A stretch of 64,000 nt of DNA from Synanceia verrucosa (taxonomy: Eukaryota > Chordata > Actinopteri > Perciformes > Synanceiidae), in NCBI GenBank assembly GCA_029721515.1, contig CM056567.1, positions 21,374,731-21,438,730 on the forward strand, written 5' to 3'. Positions 11,801-26,300 of the stretch are shown one piece after another. The notes below the pieces were generated by a model. It saw nothing but the letters and a program-made list of their open reading frames with translations, was not told the DNA's origin and ran no database searches. Position 1 is the stretch's first letter. Every line of letters starts with the position of its first letter. Both the position numbers and the translations under genes were made by a program.

Positions 11801-14800
11801 TTACATAGTCTTATAACTGATGTTACATAGTCTTATTACTGATGTTACATAGTCTTATTACTGATATTATATAGTCTTATTACTAATGTTATATAGTCTT
11901 ATAACTGATGTTACAAAGCCTTATTGCTGATGTTATAAAGTCTTATTACTGATGTTACATAGTCTTATTACTAATGTTACATAGTCTTATTACTGACGGT
12001 ATAAAATCTTGTAACTGATGTTACATAGTCTTATTACTGATGTTATAAAGTCTTATTGCTGATGTTATAAAGTCTTATTACTGATGTTACATAGTCTTAT
12101 TACTGACGGTATAAAATCTTAGAACTGATGTTACATAGTCTTATTACTGATGTTATAAAGTCTTATTGCTGATGTTATAAAGTCTTATTACTGATGTTAC
12201 ATAGTCTTATTACTAATGTTACATAGTCTTATTACTGACAGTATAAAATCTTGTAACTGATGTTACATAGTTTTATTACTGATGTTATATAGTCTTATAA
12301 CTGATGTTATATATAGTCTTATTACTGATGTTACATAGTCTTATTACTGATGTTATAAAGTCTTATAGCTGATGTTATATGGTTTTACTGCTGATGTTAT
12401 AAAGCCTTATTGCTTATGTTATAGTCTTATAACTGATGTTATAAAGCCTTATTGCTTATGTTATAGTCTTATTACTTATGTTATAGTCTTATTACTGATG
12501 TTATAAAGCCTTATTGCTGATGTTATAGTCTTATTACTGATGTTATAAAGCCTTATTACTTATGTTATAGTCTTATTACTGATGTTATAAAGCCTTATTA
12601 CTTATGTTATAGTCTTATTACTGATGTTATACAGTCTTATTGCTGATGTTATAAAGTCTTATTGCTGATGTTATAGTCTTATTACTGATGTTATAAAGTC
12701 TTATTGCTTATGTTATAGTCTTATTACTGATGTTATAAAGTCTTATTGCTAATGTTATAGTCTTATTACTGATGTTATAAAGTGTTATTGCTGATGTTAC
12801 ATAGTCTTATTACTGATGTTGTAAAGTGTTATTACTGATGTTACATAGTCTTATTACTAATGTTACATAGTCTTATTACGGATGTTATAAAGTCTTACAA
12901 CTGATGTTACATAGTCTTATAACTGATGTTACATAGTCTTATTACTGATGTTACATAGTCTTATTACTGATATTATATAGTCTTATAACTGATGTTACAT
13001 AGTCTTATTACTGATGTTACAAAGCCTTATTGCTTATGTTATAGTCTTATTACGGATGTTATAAAGTCTTACAACTGATGTTACATAGTCTTATAACTGA
13101 TGTTACATAGTCTTATTACTGATGTTATAAAGCCTCAGTGCTTATGTTATAGTCTTATTACTAATGTTATATAGTCTTATAACTGATGTTACAAAGCCTT
13201 ATTGCTGATGTTATAAAGTCTTATTACTGATGTTACATAGTCTTATTACTAATGTTACATAGTCTTATTACTGACGGTATAAAATCTTATAACTGATGTT
13301 ACATAGTCTTATTACTGATGTTATAAAGTCTTATTGCTGATGTTATAAAGTCTTATTACTGATGTTACATAGTCTTATTACTGACGGTATAAAATCTTAG
13401 AACTGATGTTACATAGTCTTATTACTGATGTTATAAAGTCTTATTGCTGATGTTATAAAGTCTTATTACTGATGTTACATAGTCTTATTACTAATGTTAC
13501 ATAGTCTTATTACTGACAGTATAAAATCTTGTAACTGATGTTACATAGTTTTATTACTGATGTTATATAGTCTTATAACTGATGTTATATATAGTCTTAT
13601 TACTGATGTTACATAGTCTTATTACTGATGTTATAAAGTCTTATAGCTGATGTTATATGGTTTTACTGCTGATGTTATAAAGCCTTATTGCTTATGTTAT
13701 AGTCTTATAACTGATGTTATAAAGCCTTATTGCTTATGTTATAGTCTTATTACTTATGTTATAGTCTTATTACTGATGTTATAAAGCCTTATTGCTGATG
13801 TTATAGTCTTATTACTGATGTTATAAAGCCTTATTACTTATGTTATAGTCTTATTACTGATGTTATAAAGCCTTATTACTTATGTTATAGTCTTATTACT
13901 GATGTTATACAGTCTTATTGCTGATGTTATAAAGTCTTATTGCTGATGTTATAGTCTTATTACTGATGTTATAAAGTCTTATTGCTTATGTTATAGTCTT
14001 ATTACTGATGTTATAAAGCCTTATTACTTATGTTATAGTCTTATTACTGATGTTATAAAGCCTTATTACTTATGTTATAGTCTTATTACTGATGTTATAA
14101 AGTCTTATTGCTGATGTTACATAGTCTTATTACTAATGTTACATAGTCTTATTACTGATGTTATATAGTCTTATAACTGATGTTACATAGTCTTATTACT
14201 GATGTTACATAGTCTTATTACTGATGTTACATAGTCTTATTGCTTATGTTATAGTCTTATTACTTATGTTAGAAAGTCTTATTACTGATGTTATATAGTC
14301 TTATTACTGATGTTACATAGTTTTATTACTGATGTTATAAAGCCCTATTGCTGATGTTACATAGTCTTATTATTGATGTTATAAAGCCTTATTGCTGATG
14401 TTATAGTTTTATTGCTGATGTTATATAGTCTTATTACTGATGTTATATAGTCTTATTACTGATGTTACATAGTTTTATTACTGATGTTATAAAGCCCTAT
14501 TGCTGATGTTATATAGTCTTATTATTGATGTTATAAAGCCTTATTGCTGATGTTATAGTTTTATTGCTGATGTTATATAGTCTTACTGCTGATGTTATAA
14601 AGTCTTAGTGCTGATGTTATAAAGTCTTATTGCTAATGTTATAGTCTTATTACTGATGTTATAAAGTGTCATTGCTGATGTTACATAGTCTTATTACTGA
14701 TGTTGTAAAGTGTTATTACTGATGTTACAAAGCCTTATTGCTGATGTTATAAAGTCTTATTACTGATGTTACATAGTCTTATTACTAATGTTACATAGTC

Positions 14801-17800
14801 TTATTACTGACGGTATAAAATCTTATAACTGATGTTACATAGTCTTATTACTGATGTTATAAAGTCTTATTGCTGATGTTATAAAGTCTTATTACTGATG
14901 TTACATAGTCTTATTACTGACGGTATAAAATCTTAGAACTGATGTTACATAGTCTTATTACCGATGTTATAAAGTCTTATTGCTGATGTTATAAAGTCTT
15001 ATTACTGATGTTACATAGTCTTATTACTGACAGTATAAAATCTTGTAACTGATGTTACATAGTTTTATTACTGATGTTATATAGTCTTATAACTTATGTT
15101 ATATATAGTCTTATTACTGATGTTACATAGTCTTATTACTGATGTTATAAAGTCTTATAGCTGATGTTACATGGTTTTACTGCTGATGTTATAAAGCCTT
15201 ATTGCTTATGTTATAGTCTTATAACTGATGTTATAAAGCCTTATTGCTTATGTTATAGTCTTATTACTTATGTTATAGTCTTATTACTGATGTTATAAAG
15301 TCTTATTGCTGATGTTATATTCTTATTACTGATGTTATAAAGACTTATTACTTATGTTATAGTCTTATTACTGATGTTATAAAGCCTTATTACTTATGTT
15401 ATAGTCTTATTACTGATGTTATACAGTCTTATTGCTGATGTTATAAAGTCTTATTGCTGATGTTATAGTCTTATTACTGATGTTATAAAGTCTTATTGCT
15501 TATGTTATAGTCTTATTACTGATGTTATAAAGCCTTATTACTTATGTTATAGTCTTATTACTGATGTTATAAAGCCTTATTACTTATGTTATAGTCTTAT
15601 TACTGATGTTATAAAGTCTTATTGCTGATGTTATAAAGTCTTATTGCTGATGTTACATAGTCTTATTACTAATGTTACATAGTCTTATTACTGATGTTAT
15701 ATAGTCTTATTACTGATGTTACATAGTCTTATTACTGATGTTACATAGTCTTATTACTGATATTATATAGTCTTATAACTGATGTTACATAGTCTTATTA
15801 CTGATGTTATATAGTCTTATAACTGATGTTATATAGTCTTATTACTGATGTTACATAGTCTTATTACTGATGTCATAAAGCCTTATTGCTGATGTTATAA
15901 AGTCTTATTGCTGATGTTACATCGTCTTATTACTAATGTTATATAGTCTCATTACTGATGTTACATAGTCTTATTACTGATGTTACATAGTCTTATTACT
16001 AATGTTACATAGTCTTATAACTGATGTTACATAGTCTTATTACTGATGTTATATAGTCTTATAACTGATGTTATATAGTCTTATTACTGATGTTACATAG
16101 TCTTATTACTGATGTCATAAAGCCTTATTGCTGATGTTATAAAGTCTTATAGCTGATGTTACATAGTCTTATTACTGATGTTATAAAGCCTTATTGCTTA
16201 TGTTATAGTGTTATAACTGATGTTATAAAGCCTTATGGCTTATGTTATAGTCTTATTACTGATGTTATATAGTCTTATTACTGACGTTATAAAGTCTTAT
16301 TGCTGATGTTATAGTCTTATTACTGCTGTGTTATAGTCTTATTGCTGATGTTATAGTCTTATTACTGATGTTATAAAGTCTTATTGCTGATGTTATAGTC
16401 TTATTACTTATGTTATAGTCTTATTACTGATGTTATAGTCTTATTACTGATGTTATAAAGTCTTATTGCTGATGTTATAAAGACTTATTGCTGATGTTAT
16501 AAAATCTTATTACTGATGTTATAAAGCCTTATTACTTACGTTATAGTCTTATTGCTGATGTTATAAAATCTTATTACTGACGTTATAAAGCCTTATTACT
16601 TACGTTTTAGTCTTATTGCTGATGTTATAAAGTCTTATTGCTGATGTTATAGTCTTATTACTGATGTTATAGTCTTATTACTGATGTTATAAAGTCTTAT
16701 TGCTGATGTTATAAAGACTTATTGCTGATGTTATAAAATCTTATTACTGATGTTATAAAGCCTTATTACTTACGTTATAGTCTTATTGCTGATGTTATAA
16801 AATATTATTACTGATGTTATAAAGCCTTATTACTTACGTTATAGTCTTATTGCTGATGTTATAAAATATTATTACTGATGTTATAAAGCCTTATTACTTA
16901 CGTTATAGGCTTATTGCTGATGTTATAAAATCTTATTACTGATGTTATAAAGCCTTATTACTTACGTTATAGTCTTATTGCTGATGTTATAAAATCTTAT
17001 TACTGATGTTATAAAGCCTTATTACTTACGTTATTGTCTTATTGCTGATGTTATAAAGCCTTATTACTTACGTTATAGGCTTATTGCTGATGTTATAAAA
17101 TCTTATTACTGATGTTATAAAGCCTTATTACTTACGTTATAGTCTTATTGCTGATGTTATAAAATCTTATTACTGATGTTATAGTCTTATTACTGATGTT
17201 ATACAGCCTTATTATTACTGATGTTATAAAGCCTTATTATTACTGATGTTATATAGTCTTATTACTGATGTTATAAAGTCTTATTATTACTTGTGTTATA
17301 AAGTCTTATAACTGATGTTATATAGTCTTATTACTGATGTTATAAAGTCTTATTATTACTTGTGTTATAAAGTGTTATAACTGATGTTACATAGTCTTAT
17401 TACTGATGTTATAAAGTCTTATTATTACTTGTGTTATAAAGTGTTATAACTGATGTTACATAGTCTTATTACTGATGTTATAAAGCCTTATTATTACTTG
17501 TGTTATAAAGTCTTATAACTGATGTTACATAGTCTTATTACTGATGTTATAAAGACTTATTATTACTTGTGTTATAAAGTCTTATAACTGATGTTATATA
17601 GTCTTATTACTGATGTTATAAAGTCTTATTATTACTTGTGTTATAAAGTCTTATAACTGATGTTACATAGTCTTATTACTGATGTTATAAAGTCTTATTA
17701 TTACATATGTTATAAAGTCTTATTATTACTGATGTTGTATAGTCTTATTACTGATGTTATAAAGTCTTATTATTACCTATGTTATAAAGTCTTATAACTG

Positions 17801-17815
17801 ATGTTACCAAGTCTT
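8868..17815. repeat. 8.95-kb minisatellite of 20-22 bp units with higher-order structure
   Basis: About 400 tandem copies of an AT-rich unit make up this array, for example ttattactgatgttacatag plus tc. The main variants end in acatagtc, ataaagtc, ataaagcc or atagtc. Units are mostly 22 bp, with 20-bp forms. A marker unit (ttatatggttttactgctga and variants) recurs at about 10173, 11277, 12381, 13659 and 15173. That is 1104 bp apart twice, then 1278 and 1514. At 16530-17165 the array shifts to repeats of about 64 bp containing cttacgttatag. At 17200-17800 it shifts to exactly 69-bp repeats containing ttattattacttgtgttata. All frames are full of stops, so it is not coding. It separates the pex11b promoter from the smad4 3' side. 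Confidence 0.97.
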
Positions 17816-18550
17816 ACTGCTAATGACCTGCAGTAGCTCCTTCTTGCTGGGTGGAAGTCTCAGTGTGAAGGAGCTGCTTAAAGCCTCCACAGTCCGTCAG
17901 AGGTCGAGATGGGTTGTCCCTGATAGATGTGAGCTTTGCTAACATCCTCCTCTCACCCACCTCCTCTGTGGAGTCCAGGGAGCAGTCCAGGACAGAGCTG
18001 AACCAGGACAGAGCCGCTCCTCCTATGTTGTCTTTTTGAATGGAGTACTGTTTAACCAAGAATGGCCAAAATGTAGCCTCAATATTACTGCTTGTCTCTC
18101 TGGGTTCTCCTCATGTTCCCACTATAGCAACCACCACCTACTGGACTGATAAAGTAAAGCAGCATCACTTCCCAGGTCGTTTCTAGAATTGAAGGCATCC
18201 CAAAAATTAGTAGCTCTCTTAAGTCTAGAGGGTCTTGAGCTGGGAACCAGAGGTTCACTGGTTCAAGTCTCTGCATGGACTAAGTAGCTGGTGGCAGTTC
18301 CTCTTCCTCCTGGCAAGGTGCCCTTGAGCAAGGCACCAAACCCCAACAGTGTTTAAGTCCTGTTTGCAGAGTGTGTATTCAGAACACTGTGCATTGTGTT
18401 AAGAAACAATAACATCATCATGTTCTGCTGTACACTGTCTATTTACATACAGCCTGCTATACTTTACCACTACAGACACCTAATCATGTCTGTAAAAAGA
18501 TGAACACTGGGAAACTATTGATTATTGATGATGGCTTTTTCTAAGCAATA
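17816..18550. other. Repeat-derived spacer right of the minisatellite
   Basis: The minus strand at 18059-17820 reads GERRMLAKLTSIRDNPSRPL. This resembles the tail of a fish non-LTR retrotransposon ORF, but I cannot be sure. At 18240-18350 there is a fish repeat motif (gcccttgagcaaggcaccaa). No host gene is visible. Confidence 0.4.
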
Positions 18551-18557
18551 GGCTGCC

Positions 18558-19035
18558 TTAACCTCTAATTTCCACTGGATGCAGAACGACGCTGATGTTT
18601 TGTCGGACCAGATACGTTTCCATCGAAATAAATGTGTCAATTTCCACTGAACACAGAACGCCACCGACGTGCCGACGCCTACCGAAACAAATAGACAGAG
18701 CTACTATTTTTGTCGGACATTGATGGGAAGTCACGTACACACCCAAAATAAAACATTCGGTTTATTTTCAAAATAAAATAATTTGTGTTCAGTGATCGTG
18801 TAATCAATTTCCTTCTAATCAGTGGACACGGTGGTTCTCTTTCACTGATGCTCCGCTATAACCCGCTGTATCGTGAGATTATACATGAATTCGCGAGATC
18901 TTGTTAGTCAATGAAATCTCGTTCTTGCGATTCCAGCTCTCTGGTGGAGCCGCAGCAGGCGGATCTGGTGGGTATTGACGATGGATGTCGGACTTCGACC
19001 GACCTCGGCGTCATTCTGCATCCAGTGGAAATTAG
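18558..19035. mobile_element. Non-autonomous inverted-repeat transposon (MITE, about 480 bp)
   Basis: The left end taacctctaatttccactgg (continuing atgcagaacgacgc) and the right end (cgtcattctgcatccagtgg, then aaattaggggtta) are inverse over about 30 bp. No transposase frame exists inside. The flanking TAA/TTA would fit a 3-bp target duplication, but the two copies are not identical. Confidence 0.75.
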
Positions 19036-21260
19036 GGGTTAGTTCCACCTTAAGAGCAGCATCTTTTGGACTAACTAATCAACAGTAAAACACCTGCATC
19101 TGCAGCTGTAACATATCCATTTCAGTATATTTAGTTTGACACATTCTTTTCATCATGAGTGATTTATGTGTGGACCTGAATAAAAACAAAAATGTGTAAT
19201 AATGTTCTGTACATTGTCCAGTATAATGTTATTTATATGTAAATACATAATGGTGTATTTAAAATAACAAATGTTAAAAAACACCAGAGTTCATTTATTT
19301 GTGGATAAATAATAAGACAATACCATTTGTTTATCTTATTTTAATATACAGTCAACACTAAAATTTACCTTTATGGAGGACAATAATTTATCTACAGTAT
19401 AGATATCTAACACATAAGACACTTATGTAATGAGAAGTGTCTTCTATGTTGACAGAAGACATGCAAAGAGACGACAGCAGCACGTCTGCAAGGCTCACAA
19501 CAAAGGTGTTTGCACGTCAAGCATCTGAAGACTTCCATGATTGCAGTGATGAGTCAAAGTACTTCATTTTATTCAATTTTCAAGTGTTTTTTTTATTATA
19601 ACACATTTTATACTAATACATAGTCTACGGTACTACCAAACCACAGATGACAACCAATCATATTCATAGTGTGAAGCAGAAGGTCAGACCACAGATCTGA
19701 GCTAGACTAATTTCCAAGGTGTTTCCTGGAGAAAACTCTAATTATGTGGGAAATACACTACTTTGTTGTCAGTCAGTGCACAGATGTTCAGATGCCAAAA
19801 TGTGACCGTTGTCGCTCCTGTTATTAGTACCAAATAAAATGTTTTTTTTTTTTTTTTAGAAAACTACCTTCTAATTGAGTAGAGTCATAAAATAAAACAG
19901 TACAGTATGGAAGCCCATAGAGAACTTCATTTTAAAAATAATTTAAAACTTCCCAACTGACTAAAGGAGTGTGGCGACATTGCTGTTTTCACTCATTGTA
20001 TTTCAATACAGGTTGTCAAGAGGAAAGAAAAAAATCATATGGTAAGAAAATTGTATTTGAATTTTAACTGTGACTTAAATATTGCTGGCACAAATAGAAT
20101 ATTAATTTGCATTGTTTATTTTCGATTTTTAAATTTGAATTAACATTTGAATATTGTTGAAGTACAACTTTGTGGCTAAACAGATTTTTCATTTTCATTT
20201 TAATGTATATATTTAATATGTAAAACTTAACTGCCGACTGTTTTACATTTTCAAGTTAAAATAACATAACCCCATATGGGTTTCCATAGTACAGCTGGTC
20301 CTCAGGCAGGAGCAGATAAATAAAACAACAACAACTGCCAACAAACTGAATGGTACCAACTTCATCAATGCAAACAAAAGCAGCAGCGGAAGAATGAAGG
20401 TGAAGGATAACTTGAGTTGTCTGGACATGTTTACATCAAGAGAGATGCACAAATAGACAGGCGCTCAATGCAAAGGAGGAGATGGGGATAATAATCTGAT
20501 GATGATGATGATGTTCGCTGATTATCTGAGTTTGCCTCCCTGAATGTGGGCAGAAGAGAGCTGATAAATATGAGATCTATTTGTGTCGTCCATGTTGAGA
20601 TTAAAATAGTGCAAAGCATACTCATTCATATTTTACACCCATGAAAGACTAAGGCAATAAATAATACTACTCAGGTATGAGTGCTTTGTTAATAGACTTC
20701 TATTTCTATAAACCATTTTGACACACTGTGATATCTTGGATGAACTACACAGATACCTGAGGGAACCACAGAATACAGCTGAAAACCAAATGACAATGTG
20801 CAACATGAATCCTCTACATGTGTAGAAAGACAAACTGGTGTCTTACAATCCAGTGTTGGTGCATCTACGGTCAATAACAAAAGGCACAAATCACAAATAT
20901 GCATATGGCTGATCTTTGTAAAGCAGCTGAATCAGATGACAAATGTTTCCTGACATCTCTGGCCCCACTTTTATTCACATTTGGATCTCTATCAACAGAT
21001 TGTACCTTCACTTGTTCCCTTTTATTGGGTCATGACTAGAGTATGCTGCAGGAGAGCAGCACTCAGTCTACAGCACATCTATCAAGACCCAGCAACAACC
21101 AGCCTGTTCATTTAACTCTGATGTGCATCTTATTATCGTCCAGAGTGAATCACTGGCCCAATGAAGGCCTGAGTCTGAGGTGTGCACTCTGTGCCGGGTC
21201 TGTCTATCTATCTACAACACTCATCATCTGACATCATCTACAGAGCTGAATAAATGTATC
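19036..21260. other. Gene-poor AT-rich spacer
   Basis: No open frame, RNA gene or clear transposon end was recognised. There are short homopolymers (T14 near 19845) and a (GAT)n run near 20496-20513. Confidence 0.4.
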
Positions 21261-21264
21261 AGAA

Positions 21265-22135
21265 CCTCAAAGAGCCTCCAGCTTCATCTCTTTCACTTTA
21301 ACTGGACTCTTTCTTCCTCACTGAGTTCACTCCTATTCACCATTTTGAACAGGAGTGAGGAATTTAAACTGAATTCACCTTTTTAGACCCAGATTTGATC
21401 CAGAACACTGGAATTCACTGAGAAGTCACAAATGAATCCAGAATAACAAACAAGCACTAAAACACATTTTACTGCTCAGGAATGACAGGAAATAACTGAA
21501 GAATTTAACATATCTATCAAAATAATAATAATGAGCTTCAGTATTTTTTTTATGCTTTATTATAAAACAGTAAATTTTAAAAATCATGGACAGCAACAAT
21601 AATTAGATTTTGTTTTTTTATAGCCAATATGGTGTCATTACTGTCATTTCATTCCTGGTAGCTAGTGGAGCAGCCTCTTTGTTTCATGTGGAAAAAAACT
21701 GTATATATTTTCCTGTATAGATTCTGTGGCCAATTTAGACACAAAGACTCATAAAATTGTATCATAAATAGTTGTCATGCTTTTCAAATTTAAACCTTCA
21801 CAAAATCTGTTATTCATGTTCTGTTGCACTGATTTTTCCTCCAAATGAAACTCTGAAATCAAATTCCATTTTGTGTTTTTTTGTCATTTTAAACTATTAT
21901 CACTTTTGTATCTATTTTAATCTTTTTTATTAATATCACTCTTAACATAATATGCGGCAAATTGTAAATAATTGCCAGATATTATGCAAAAGGTCCAGAC
22001 AGGTGTAAAGGTTTAAAATATAGCATTTTGATTAAAGTTCAAAATGTTTTAAATGTTTTGGTGATTTAGTTAAGTGGTGGTAAACACCTGACACAGGGTG
22101 GAGGTCTAATCCATTCGTTAAGCTCTGTCTGTTGA
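21265..22135. repeat. Dispersed repeat, copy 1 (partner at 40005-40480)
   Basis: A block of more than 200 bp (landmark aggaatttaaactgaattca) is near-identical to 40020-40235. A further block (gtaaacacctgacacagggt) matches about 40431-40450 across gaps. The shared order shows that one larger element or duplication is present twice. No terminal repeats or frames were seen. Confidence 0.7.
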
Positions 22136-23367
22136 AAGAGTTGTGGGTCTCGGTCATCACTCCTCCTCTGCGTAGAGATTCCTTCCTAACACTAATACTT
22201 CCAGCTGATTGAGAATAAACAGGATTACTTTAGCAATAACAGCATGATATTCTAAACTGGTTTGAAGAACAGGGCTCTGGAGGTACTGGAGACAACAACC
22301 CAGAGTGTAAATAAAGCACATCTGGGGAGAGATGGTCTCCTCAGTGGTCGTCCCAGAGGACAGAAAGGCTCATGGTCCTTTTCCATTAACCAACACTAGT
22401 TACTATGAACTGATTTCTGCTGTAACACTGTACAGTATAACTAATGTTGCACAGTAACACACACTGTACCAGCCAGCTCATCTAGTACTGCTACTGCACA
22501 CCACAGCACGGTACATCATAAACCTAAATAAGTAAGCAGAGGGAGCGTTGTGGTCAGGGTCCTGCATTGACTGACTGTCAGTGATGAACAAAGTGTGTGC
22601 GCTTTAGGTGAACTTGTGACCTTTCACTGTAGTTATGAGGTATTTTGGCTTTGGTGACTTCACACCAACCATTTGGTTACATACAGGGTAGCACTGTTTC
22701 ATTACAAAGAACAACAACACTACTTTAAAGCTAAATGTTTTTGGCTTTTCAATCTTTTGGTACAAAAATAATATAGCTTGAGCTGGGCGTGACAAGAGGG
22801 CAAACAGTTTGATTTGAGGTCAACACAAGCACAGAGATGAGAGAACACTGCTTTCCTTAATCCACACTGATCTATATCAGTTCAGTTGAGAGGATCTGAA
22901 TGTTTGTGTTCAGCACGTCCAGAGGTATACAGCTCTCTTTCTGGAGTGCTTTTCACTCCTTCATTACTTTTTTCACATCTGAGTGTATTCCATGAATGAA
23001 TGTGCAGAACACTCCTAGAATTAGAAGAAATGCATATTGCATATAGAATCTGGATTTTATACAGTGCATACAAATGTCTTTAGGACAGACAGACTGGTCA
23101 GAATCTTTAACTGCCTCATGTTTGACTTCAGATTGTAAAGCGTTAGAAAAAACATGAGCACTTTTATTTCTGTGTGGTTACAGACATTTTGGTTGTAGAG
23201 TGTGTTTGTCAGCATGAGTGATTGTTACAAGCAAAATGTTTTGTTGGTCATTTATGTTTCCTGTGTGTTTTCCATTGATTTGCGCTGTGTGTGCATCAGA
23301 CAGCATATTTGGCCTTTGTGTGCACATTCATGGAATCCAGATTGGAATTTTAACATGGTCTTGGTCC
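22136..23367 (-). other. smad4 3' UTR and downstream flank
   Basis: Nothing gene-like appears apart from the smad4 3' UTR next to the stop at 23368. A minus-strand AATAAA (TTTATT at 23163-23168) about 200 nt after the stop is the first usable polyadenylation signal. Others further left would lengthen the UTR. Confidence 0.5.
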
Positions 23368-26300
23368 TCAGTTTGCAGGCCCTGGGTCTGCCAGTGGCAT
23401 AGTGTGCAGCACCTCATCCAGAAGCTGCAGGGCGCGGTGCAAGTGGACCTCCACCCAGCAGGGCGTGTGTTTGATGCTCTGTCGGGGGTAGTCGGGCCCC
23501 CAACCCTTCACAAAGCTGAGCCGCAGGATGCACAGTCGCCTGAGGTCATCCACCCCGATCCCTGCTGCCGCAGACAGACCTGTCAGTGAAGAAGAGAGCA
23601 AGATAAGAAATGATGTCCACCATCCATTACATCACACTGTCACAGGCTCATGACAGGGCACATTTCCATGTCATGTCTCATCAAGTTACCTAAGTTAAGT
23701 AATAGTTCTGTTCATGTCTTTTCTTTTGTCTTGTCATTTCCTGTTTTATTTTGTAGTAACTATTTCCGCCACTTTAAATTGACCGTAGGTGTGAATGTGA
23801 GTGTGAGTGGTTGTCTGTCTCTATGTGTCCTGTGATGAACTGGAGACTTGTCCAGGGTGTACCCTGTCTTTCACCCTAAGACAGCTGGGATAGACTCCAG
23901 CTGGGATAGGCAGCCACGTCACTTCCTGCCCTTCTGTTTCCATCATCTGGTGATTTTCTGCTCCGTCCCTGATTGTTTCCAGCTTTTTCCTCATGTTTAA
24001 ATAGTCTGTGTTTTCCTCTGTCCTGTGCCAGTTCGTCTTGTTCCATGTAGCGTACAACCAGCCAGTCCATGTCAGCTTCATTAACCAAGTCAGGTGTGTG
24101 TTTGTCTACTGTGTTGTCTTTGTTTGTTAGTGTTAGTGTAGTCAGTGTTTTGTTTGCTTCTTTTGTTAGTTTTATCCTCACCTTTTGTGAGCGCCCCAGT
24201 TTGTTACGTAGTTTAGTTTATCAGTGTTTACCTCTTTTTTTTTAGTGATTTTCAGTTTTAAACCATTATTCAGCCTCATTTAGAGTGTGTTTTTTGTTAG
24301 TCTTTTGTTTCTTTCCTTCAGAGTGAAGCTCTGTAGTTACGCTTTTGGGTTCTGTCTTGATAAGCTTGAGTTCTAACAACGACGCTGGTTTAGCACAATT
24401 CAACTCTACTTGGTTTTGGTCATATTCTAGCAGAATTGAGCACCACCTAAACACAGGTGGGGTCATCATAGCAGGGCAGCCTGAGACTCCAGTGACTCCT
24501 TTGAGCGTCCGTCAGCTCGGAGACTTCCTGGTATATTTTTCAGGTCATTCGCTCTAGCTCCCTCTGGAGTCTCTCAGCCACCAAGCACAGAACGTCTGCA
24601 CGTCGTCGTTGGACCACGGTGTTGGTTTGCATGTAGTCATTTACAATACCTCATTCACAATGATAATAAAACACATGGCCGCTGATGCCTGGTTTTAAAT
24701 ATAATGTCAGTTTTGATTCTTGTGAACGAGTAGCTCTCCTAATTCAGTGACGTCACTCAGTGTCCTGCAGCCTGTTGACGTCACAGTTTCACCTCGACTC
24801 AGCTCACTTGGCTGTGTGGGCACTAAAAAGCACCTGGTTCTACCATCCAATGGAAAACTAGAAAGATGGAGTAGAGCTGAGTAGGTGTTAGTGAGGTAAC
24901 TGACAGACCATCCCATCATCGTTTCCACAATAAGAAACAGGTAACACATCTAATGTCACATGTTCACTGATGTGGAACACTGTTTACCTACATGGTGGGT
25001 CCAGACATTTGACATTTGCAGTGTGTTTCCCAAACATGACATTGAGTTTATCGTTATTGTTCACTGGAGGCTAATCCCATTAATGATAATACCATCAGTT
25101 TGTATGTATCAGTGGCGTATCGCTGTGCTTTTGACAACATGTACATCACCAGGGGGCAACTGTTTGGGCTTATAATATTATATATACTGTAGATTATCAT
25201 ATCATCATTCATTTGTATATTAAAAAGGCATCCTCACAAGCTGCATGCAGCCCAAACAACCCCCACAAACAAGAAGAGCAGTGAAACACTCAACTGGAGC
25301 TTCTGATCATCTGAAAATGAATGAATCAAACTGAAACTGTGAAGGGTGAGGGGGACATGGCCACTATAGCAGCTGTGCATTTGCACTTTTGCTATCACTC
25401 CTTGGAAAAATGTTCCAAATAAAGTATTTGTTACTTAGCTGTGAAAACAGGCTACAACATTTAAGGGGAACTTCTATACGGAAGTCAAAAATAAAGTCCC
25501 ATCAGGTCCAATGGAAGGGATGTCTGTCTGTGCCTACAGGATCCACCACTAACCACTGCCTCCACACCAAGACTCACTACCTGATGCAGGTCTTGAGACC
25601 GGAGAGAGACTGAAATCCATATAACAATATACACTGATCAGTGATTACATTATGACCTCCTGACCTCTGACCCCTGAAGGTTTATTCTGTGCTATGTGAC
25701 TCCTTTCAGCAGCATTAACTCCTCTGCTCTGTTGGATCAGACCACCAGGACCAGCCTTCACTCCCCACCTGCATCACTGATCCTTGTCCTCTCATGACCC
25801 TGTCTCTGGTTCACCTCTGGTCCTTCCTTGGACCACTTTTGATAGATCCTGACCACTGCAGACCAGGAACAGACCACCAGAGCTCCATCCAGGACCATCC
25901 AGTCCTCTAGACATCACTGTTTGTTTCTTGATGTCAAACTGAAAAATCCTGCTGCTGGAACATTTTTCCTGCTTCTAACATCAACTCTGAGGACTAAATG
26001 TCCATTTGATGTCTTATATATCCAGGAGCCATGATGAAGAGATGATCAGTGATATTCACTTCACCTGGCAGTGGTCAGAGTGTTATGCCTGATCAGTATA
26101 TGTGCAAAAAACACACTCCACATCCACAGAGAAATACAGAATGTCACAACTATACAATACCAAAATAATTTCAGTTTTATAAGTAAAAATTCTAAACATG
26201 TCCCACTTTATTTCTGGTTGCAATTTTATATGAATGACATCAGGCCCACCTGTTGCCTAGCAACACTGAAATGCATTTCAGACAGAGGGTAAATACAGGC

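Noticed and set aside
8868..17815. CRISPR-like array
   Set aside because: Units are contiguous with no unique spacers, and this is a vertebrate genome; it is a minisatellite.
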